Shown here: positions 58,719 to 64,000 of the stretch, one piece after another | Layout: each line of letters opens with the position of its first letter | Numbering within the stretch: the first letter of the stretch is position 1 | Assembly: GCF_000259075.1 (NCBI RefSeq) | Contig: NZ_AJKI01000040.1 | Coordinates: 62,001-126,000 of the forward strand | Length of the DNA: 64,000 nt | Origin: Marinilabilia salmonicolor JCM 21150 | GTDB lineage: Bacteria > Bacteroidota > Bacteroidia > Bacteroidales > Marinilabiliaceae | Direction: 5' to 3' | Program-made: the position numbers and the translations under genes | The notes under the pieces: model-generated | Database searches by the model: none | What the model was told of the DNA's origin: nothing | The model's input: only the letters and a program-made list of their open reading frames with translations

Positions 58719-60021
58719 TGGTTTGCTGCGCTTGCTGACCGGCGTTGAGTTGTCCAATCGCCTTGAGCCATTTTGTTTTAAGAACCTCGTAATCGGAAAG
58801 GGCCTTTACCAGGGATGCTTCCGAACGCTGGTGGGCCACACGGGCATTCAGCAGATCGGTGATGGTATTCAATTCTGCATTGTAACTGATTTCCACTTCC
58901 GATAATGTTTCGGAAGCTTCTTCCAGCGATTTGCGGGCCAGCTGTATTCTTTCCAGCCCTTCTTCCAACTTCAGGCGGGCCTGGCTGATTTCCAGTGTTA
59001 CCAGCTCCCGGGTGTTTTCAAGTTCTAATATAGCCATTTGTTCATTAATCTCCGCCTGTTGCATTTTGTGCTTTTTCTCGCGCCAGTGAAAAACCGGTAC
59101 TGAAAGTTGGGCTGCTGCATTAATATTCCAGGAGCCGGGTGCGATATCGGGTGCTTCCAGATAACCATAACTCACTTGTGCCCCCAATTGCGGAAGATAG
59201 TCAGCTTTGGTTACTTTTTTCTCAAGATTCATTATTTGTGCCTGATTTTCCAGAATATTTATTTCCGGGCGACTATCTACCCCGCCAGATATTTTACTGG
59301 CATCAGGAGAAATTTTACTTTTCTGGTTTGCCCCAGGATTAGTGGTGGCTAACAACTCTTCATTAACTGGTCGCCCAATGATATGTGCCAGATTCATTTG
59401 CAAAAGCCGAATCGCATTATTGACCTCGAGAGCGGTCATTTCCGCTTCATTCTTCCGAACGGTAACTTTCAGAAGCTCACTTTTGGGAGTGATTCCCAGG
59501 TTATAAGTGGCCTGAAGCTGATCTTCAAGGGAGTCGAGTGCTTCGGTAAAACGGTTTACAACCTTCTGCTGTTTCTGCATTGCAAAGAGTTGCCAGTAAG
59601 CTTCATCCGTTTCCAGAATAATGTCTGCTTGTTGTTTTTCTCTGGCTTTTTCTGCCATTAGCACTCCTTTACTGGCCATTTTGTTGGCCAAGCGGATTTT
59701 TCCTCCTGCATAAATGGGCTGTTGAGCCGATATTTGTGCCTGATATAGTTGAAGGTTGTCTTTCTCTATGCCAAATTGTCTCAATTCCTCGAGGTCGGGA
59801 ATGAAAATTGCATTGGCACTCCCATCAATGGTTGGGAGATAAGCTGTGGTTGCTTCTTTTTTTGCCGCCTCTGCTTTCTGAACCTTCAATAGTGAAGTTT
59901 GAACTTTTTTATTGTTGGAGAGCGCCTCTTCCCGGCACTCCTGCAGAGTAACAGGAGTTTGAGAGATAGCGGCTACTTGTAGCAGGGAAATCAGAGCGAT
60001 ATATATTGTTTTTTTCAGCAT
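58705..60021 (-). CDS. TolC-family outer-membrane efflux protein
   Basis: Protein of 438 residues from the ATG at 60021 (MLKKTIYIALI), signal peptide ending AAISQ. Two repeated OEP halves are seen: ALSNNKKVQTSLLKVQKAEA and NAEMTALEVNNAI in the first, LENTRELVTLEISQARLKLEEG and ALSDYEVLKTKWLKAIGQL in the second. It forms the outer-membrane and periplasmic channel of a tripartite pump, joined by the RND and HlyD proteins encoded just upstream. Five bases separate it from the RND gene. Confidence 0.9.
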   Translation of the reverse strand: MLKKTIYIALISLLQVAAISQTPVTLQECREEALSNNKKVQTSLLKVQKAEAAKKEATTAYLPTIDGSANAIFIPDLEELRQFGIEKDNLQLYQAQISAQQPIYAGGKIRLANKMASKGVLMAEKAREKQQADIILETDEAYWQLFAMQKQQKVVNRFTEALDSLEDQLQATYNLGITPKSELLKVTVRKNEAEMTALEVNNAIRLLQMNLAHIIGRPVNEELLATTNPGANQKSKISPDASKISGGVDSRPEINILENQAQIMNLEKKVTKADYLPQLGAQVSYGYLEAPDIAPGSWNINAAAQLSVPVFHWREKKHKMQQAEINEQMAILELENTRELVTLEISQARLKLEEGLERIQLARKSLEEASETLSEVEISYNAELNTITDLLNARVAHQRSEASLVKALSDYEVLKTKWLKAIGQLNAGQQAQQTNEEF

Positions 60022-60025
60022 AGTT

Positions 60026-63000
60026 TTAATTTGAATTTTTTGGTAAATCATCGTGATGGGCAATGGCCCGGGTGTCCACCTTGTAAAAAACTGCGTACAG
60101 CACCGGCACAATAACCAGCGTTATGACGGTTCCAAAGAGCAGTCCGAACATGATTGATACAGCCATTCCCTGGAACATTTCATCGAATAAAAGAGGGAAC
60201 ATTCCCAGAATTGTGGTAAGGGAAGCCATCGTAACAGGGCGCACTCTCGATACGGTGGCTCCGAGGATGGCCTCCAGTTTTTCTTTACCACTATTGATGT
60301 CGATATTTATCTGGTCAAGTAGCACCACGGTGTTTTTAATCATCATTCCTATTAGTCCTAATCCTCCGATGATGGCCACAAAACCAAAATTAAGCCTGGT
60401 AATGAGAAATCCGGCAATAATACCGATAAAGGCCAGTGGTACGATAAGGAAAATAAGTGTAGGCTGCCTGAAATTGTTGAACAGGGCAATTGTGATAAGG
60501 ACCATCAGCAAAAGCGCAAGCGGCAGGTTTTCCATTAATGCCTGATTGGCTGTATTGCTGTCCTTTAGCTCTCCATGCCATTCAAGCGTGTAACCTTCGG
60601 GCAGTTCCAGTGCTTCAATTTCAGGCCTGATTTTCTCCATTACCTCTGGGGTTGTCATGCCTCTCACCGGGTCGCATTGAGCTTTGACAGACCTGATTCC
60701 GTCATATCTGCTTATCAGGTAGTTTTGCCCTGTCAGACTTAATGAATCTGTAATTTGGGCCAAAGGAACGCTACTTTTTGAATAGTTGCCCCATACGGGA
60801 ACCGACCCAATATTTGCAGGATTATCTGCAAGTGATGGCTCCAGTTTTAGTAATATTGGAAGCTGGGTGTCTTCTTCATAGAAAGCTCCAATTGGCATGC
60901 CTTCTGAGGCAATAGCCAGAGCTGAGGCAATAGAGTTTCTTGAAATATTCAGCGGTCTGGCTTTTTCGGGGGCATAAATAGGTGCCAGGTTTTTAACTTT
61001 GTTGCCCCAGCTATCATTTACGAAAACCGCAGTGGGTTCATTGTTCATTATTTTCTTGGCTCTTTCTGCCAAATCCCTCAGAATCTCAGAGTCGGGACCT
61101 GAAAACATAGCCTGAATCTTATAGTCCCCTCCAATAGCTGAATACTGACGGCAGCGGATGGTTGAATTTGGGAACCTTTCTGAGAATTCTGCTTCTATCC
61201 GGGGCATGATGGTCATCGTTTCCTCGAAAGTATTGGTTTCGACTATCAATTCACCATAGCCTGGATTATAGCTGTTCATGGGGCGTGCCAGGGTATAACG
61301 TACAGGTGAACTACCCAAGGCTGTGGTAACTTTTGTTACTTCTTCCCATTGAAGTAGATTTTTCTGGATATATTCCAGGTCTTTTTCTACCTGGTAAATA
61401 TCGCTACCGTCGGGTAAACTGTATTCAACCATAAACTGATTAAAGTTGGATACCGGGAAAAAATCTTTGTTAATAAAGCGAAAAGCCCAAAAGGAGATGA
61501 CCAGGATTAATATTGTGGCAATGGCTACCAGCGATTTGTGCCAAAGGGCAAAGCTGATGATTTTTTTGAAGTACCGGTAAAATCCACCAGAGTAAATTTC
61601 TTCTGTATCTTCTTTCTTCTTCTTTCTTTTCCCTTTTTTGTAAAACAATGAAGCCATAAAAGGGGCCTGAATCATGGCCAGCATCCAACTCATAATAAGA
61701 GAAATTGTTAAGACAAAGAAGAGCGGTTTCATAAACTCTCCTGCCGCTGTTGTATTAAATGCCATTGGCATGAATGCCAGAATGGTAATGATGGTAGCAC
61801 CCAGCAGAGGAAAGGCATTTTGTTTAGCGGCCATAACAAAAGCTTTGTGGCGCTTAATTCCTTTTTGCATGTCAGCAAGTATCCCATCAACCACCACAAT
61901 TGCATTATCGACCAGCATTCCCATGGCAATAATAATGGCAGCCAATGATACTTTATCGAGGGTCATATCCAGGAAATTCATTATGATAAAAGTGCTTAGA
62001 ATGGTAAAAATCAGACTACTGGCAATGAGTAGCCCAGCCCGAAATCCCATTGCTATCAGTAGGACAATAATGACAATGGCCACCGATTCAATCAGATTGA
62101 TAGTGAAGTCGCTTATAGAATCTTGAACTTTGGATGGTTGGTCATAAATTTTATGGACTTCAATTCCGACCGGGATTTCGGGTTTCAGCTCTGTCAAACG
62201 TGAATCTACCCGTTCTCCCAACTTTATGATGTTGTCGCCCGATTCCATGGAGATGGCGAGCCCCATTGCAGCTCTTGAGTTGAATGACAAACCGCTCTGT
62301 TTGGGTCTATAGAAGTCTTTCGAAACGGTGGCGATGTCTCCCAGCCGAAAACTTCTGCCATCACCAGTAAAAATGTTTAGATTTTCCACTTCGGAAATGG
62401 AACGCAATTTGGTGCCCACATTGATGCGCAACCTCTCTGTTCCGGATACTGCGCTTCCGGCATCTACTACTTCAGCTTCGTCGTTGAGTGTTTGAGCAAT
62501 GGACATGGGGTTGATGCCCAAATTGGCAAATTTTTCTGCCGAGAAAGAGATGTTTACCACCTCGTTTTGTTCGCCGACTACTTCGATTCGTTTCACCCCT
62601 TTAACCTGCAGTAATTCTTTTCGGAGGAAGTCGGTATAATTATCCAGTTCTTTGTAAGAATACCCATCGCTGCTGACAGCCAAAAATATGCCATATACGT
62701 CGCCGAAGTCATCATTGACAATGGGAGTTCCAGCTCCGGCCGGCAACCCTGAACTGGCATCGTTCACTTTTCGTCTGAGGTGATCCCATATTTGGGGGAG
62801 TTCCTCTGTTGTAACCTTTCCTTCGAGTGTTACAGTGATTTGTGACATACCTGGAATGGAGCGTGATTCTATGTAGTCGATGTTTTCGAGTTTTTGGATT
62901 GCCTCTTCCATTAATTGGGTTACCTCCAGATCTACTTCTTCAGTAGAGGCCCCCGGGTAGGGGGTTATAACCACAGCAGCCTTTACCGGAATTTCAGGGT

Positions 63001-63103
63001 CTTCGAGCTTGCTGAGACTGGAGAATGAGCCAATGCCTCCAATTACCAGGATGGTTAAGAATGTGATGAGTAGTGATTTCTTTTCGAGTATTTTCTCTAA
63101 CAT
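60026..63103 (-). CDS. RND efflux transporter (AcrB/HAE-1-like)
   Basis: Inner-membrane protein of 1025 residues, the usual length of AcrB-type pumps, with 12 membrane segments in two halves and two large periplasmic loops. The TM4 proton site reads MGMLVDNAIVVVDG, with one Asp where AcrB has two (the second is Asn), a common variation in this branch. GFVAIIGGLGLIGMMIKNTVVLLDQI marks the second half. It exports drugs, detergents or lipids in exchange for protons. Order adaptor, pump, channel, kinase, regulator on one strand suggests that the two-component system senses the substrate or the damage it causes. Confidence 0.92.
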   Translation of the reverse strand: MLEKILEKKSLLITFLTILVIGGIGSFSSLSKLEDPEIPVKAAVVITPYPGASTEEVDLEVTQLMEEAIQKLENIDYIESRSIPGMSQITVTLEGKVTTEELPQIWDHLRRKVNDASSGLPAGAGTPIVNDDFGDVYGIFLAVSSDGYSYKELDNYTDFLRKELLQVKGVKRIEVVGEQNEVVNISFSAEKFANLGINPMSIAQTLNDEAEVVDAGSAVSGTERLRINVGTKLRSISEVENLNIFTGDGRSFRLGDIATVSKDFYRPKQSGLSFNSRAAMGLAISMESGDNIIKLGERVDSRLTELKPEIPVGIEVHKIYDQPSKVQDSISDFTINLIESVAIVIIVLLIAMGFRAGLLIASSLIFTILSTFIIMNFLDMTLDKVSLAAIIIAMGMLVDNAIVVVDGILADMQKGIKRHKAFVMAAKQNAFPLLGATIITILAFMPMAFNTTAAGEFMKPLFFVLTISLIMSWMLAMIQAPFMASLFYKKGKRKKKKEDTEEIYSGGFYRYFKKIISFALWHKSLVAIATILILVISFWAFRFINKDFFPVSNFNQFMVEYSLPDGSDIYQVEKDLEYIQKNLLQWEEVTKVTTALGSSPVRYTLARPMNSYNPGYGELIVETNTFEETMTIMPRIEAEFSERFPNSTIRCRQYSAIGGDYKIQAMFSGPDSEILRDLAERAKKIMNNEPTAVFVNDSWGNKVKNLAPIYAPEKARPLNISRNSIASALAIASEGMPIGAFYEEDTQLPILLKLEPSLADNPANIGSVPVWGNYSKSSVPLAQITDSLSLTGQNYLISRYDGIRSVKAQCDPVRGMTTPEVMEKIRPEIEALELPEGYTLEWHGELKDSNTANQALMENLPLALLLMVLITIALFNNFRQPTLIFLIVPLAFIGIIAGFLITRLNFGFVAIIGGLGLIGMMIKNTVVLLDQINIDINSGKEKLEAILGATVSRVRPVTMASLTTILGMFPLLFDEMFQGMAVSIMFGLLFGTVITLVIVPVLYAVFYKVDTRAIAHHDDLPKNSN

Positions 63104-63116
63104 CGGTAACTGGTTT

Positions 63117-64000
63117 TTATAGTGAATGATTCTTTGAAAGTGGTTTTACCTGTTGCCCTTCCATCAGGGAGTGAACTCCTGCAACAATAATCAGGTCTTT
63201 TTCCTGTATTCCATTGATGATCTGTACGTGTCCGTTTTCGATGACTTCACCTGTGTTCACCTGGCATGCGGAAACTGTATGGTTTTGTTCGTTGTAAATC
63301 CAGACATTCGCTTTTCCGTCTTTGAAAAAGAGGGCTTCAGCAGGAACGGATACAGTTGTTGAGTGCCCAGTCTCAGTATTGTGGATGAATGCTCTGGCGG
63401 TCATGCCGGGTTTAACAGTGCGGGGATCCGGATTTTGCATTCTTAATTGTACATTGAACAACCCGTCGTCTCCGGCTTTTTGGGCCACCGATTTGATGGT
63501 TGCCGGATAGCGTTGTGTTACCTGGTGGTTGAGGCTCACCATGGCCTGCTGTCCTTCATGTAACTGGTTGATGATGGATTCAGCCACAGAAAAGTTCACT
63601 TCCAGTGTATTGGTTTCAATGATTACTAAGGCGGGTTCTCCCGGGGCAACCGTTTCATGGTTGTCGATGAGCTTTTGATGAATGTAACCCGAAAAGGGGG
63701 CTTTCAGCTCCGTGTCGGTAAGGGCATTGGCCGCACTTTTCCAGTTACTTTTGGAAGCCAAAAATCCGGCTTCCAGTTTGTCCAGGGAATTCTTCGGGAA
63801 TTTGCCTTGTTCATAGAGTTGTGAATATCTTTCAAATTCGCTTTTGGTCTGTTTGTATTGGGCTTCGGCAGCAAGCAGGCGGGTTTTGAAATCCCGCTTG
63901 TCCAGGACTGCCAGCACCTGACCTTTCTTTACATAGTCTCCCTCCGCGTAATAAAGGTGGTGCACTTGTCCGCCTACCCGGAAAGCCACAGATGACTGTT
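63117..64000 (-). CDS. HlyD/MFP-family periplasmic adaptor (5' end outside the window)
   Basis: C-terminal 294 residues of a membrane-fusion protein; the frame is open to the window edge, so the signal peptide is missing. Lipoyl-like half FRVGGQVHHLYYAEGDYVKKGQVLAVLD, a coiled-coil hairpin (about 35-95 of the fragment), second lipoyl half ELKAPFSGYIHQKLI, and beta-barrel VNFSVAESIINQL are present in the usual order. It connects the RND pump with the TolC channel. It is 13 bases before the pump gene. Confidence 0.9.
   Translation of the reverse strand, partial: QSSVAFRVGGQVHHLYYAEGDYVKKGQVLAVLDKRDFKTRLLAAEAQYKQTKSEFERYSQLYEQGKFPKNSLDKLEAGFLASKSNWKSAANALTDTELKAPFSGYIHQKLIDNHETVAPGEPALVIIETNTLEVNFSVAESIINQLHEGQQAMVSLNHQVTQRYPATIKSVAQKAGDDGLFNVQLRMQNPDPRTVKPGMTARAFIHNTETGHSTTVSVPAEALFFKDGKANVWIYNEQNHTVSACQVNTGEVIENGHVQIINGIQEKDLIIVAGVHSLMEGQQVKPLSKNHSL

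Overview
The window comes from a Bacteroidota genome, most likely a marine or sediment Bacteroidales/Marinilabiliales-type organism. The main signs are a SusC/SusD pair with an ECF sigma factor and FecR anti-sigma factor, DUF3823 and DUF5686 proteins, many lipoproteins with acidic residues just after the lipid-modified Cys, and TAnnTTTG-type -7 boxes. The genus is inference. I saw no rRNA, tRNA or CRISPR array.

Layout. (1) 1-1189: a minus-strand lysozyme/holin pair that looks like an orphan phage-type lysis cassette. (2) 1190-3547: 2.3 kb without a convincing gene, holding a two-copy imperfect ~370-bp repeat and several dispersed hairpin repeats. (3) 3548-8005: a giant nuclease-STAND NTPase resembling Avs antiviral sensors, followed by an IS66 relic, an AT-rich unknown protein and a secreted NUC-type nuclease lipoprotein. 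(4) 11146-32689: a polysaccharide utilisation locus on the plus strand: ECF sigma, FecR, SusC with STN domain, SusD, DUF3823, GH71/99-like, TIG-domain TIM-barrel enzyme, GH2, GH92, a LamG lipoprotein, a six-hairpin glycosidase and an MFS sugar importer. The enzymes point to an alpha-mannose-containing glycan. (5) 33730-43792: a minus-strand defence island. An MmeI-like methyltransferase, an SF2 helicase and a GIY-YIG nuclease look like parts of one restriction-modification system. Between methyltransferase and helicase lie a HigBA toxin-antitoxin pair and a HEPN-like two-gene pair, each bounded by ~200-300-bp direct repeats. (6) 44024-56680: a WaaP-like kinase, then a ten-gene envelope-lipid operon with a polyprenol/DAG kinase homologue, CdsA, a CDP-alcohol phosphatidyltransferase, two SDRs, LolA-like and MMPL exporter proteins, a TSUP permease, DUF5686 and a VOC protein. 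(7) 56849-64000: a LytS/LytTR two-component system coupled to a TolC/RND/HlyD efflux pump; the adaptor gene runs off the window.

Two dispersed repeat systems cut across these regions. One is a ~26-bp REP-like hairpin whose stem varies in a compensatory way while the GGAA loop and the GTCC(T/C)G tail stay fixed. It sits mostly at gene 3' ends and in one case supplies the end of a protein. The other is the long direct repeat framing the modules of the defence island.

The strongest candidates for undescribed biology are the repeat-framed modules inside the restriction-modification locus, including the HEPN pair, and the lipid activation/export operon. All family assignments rest on motifs read by eye; no database search was run.
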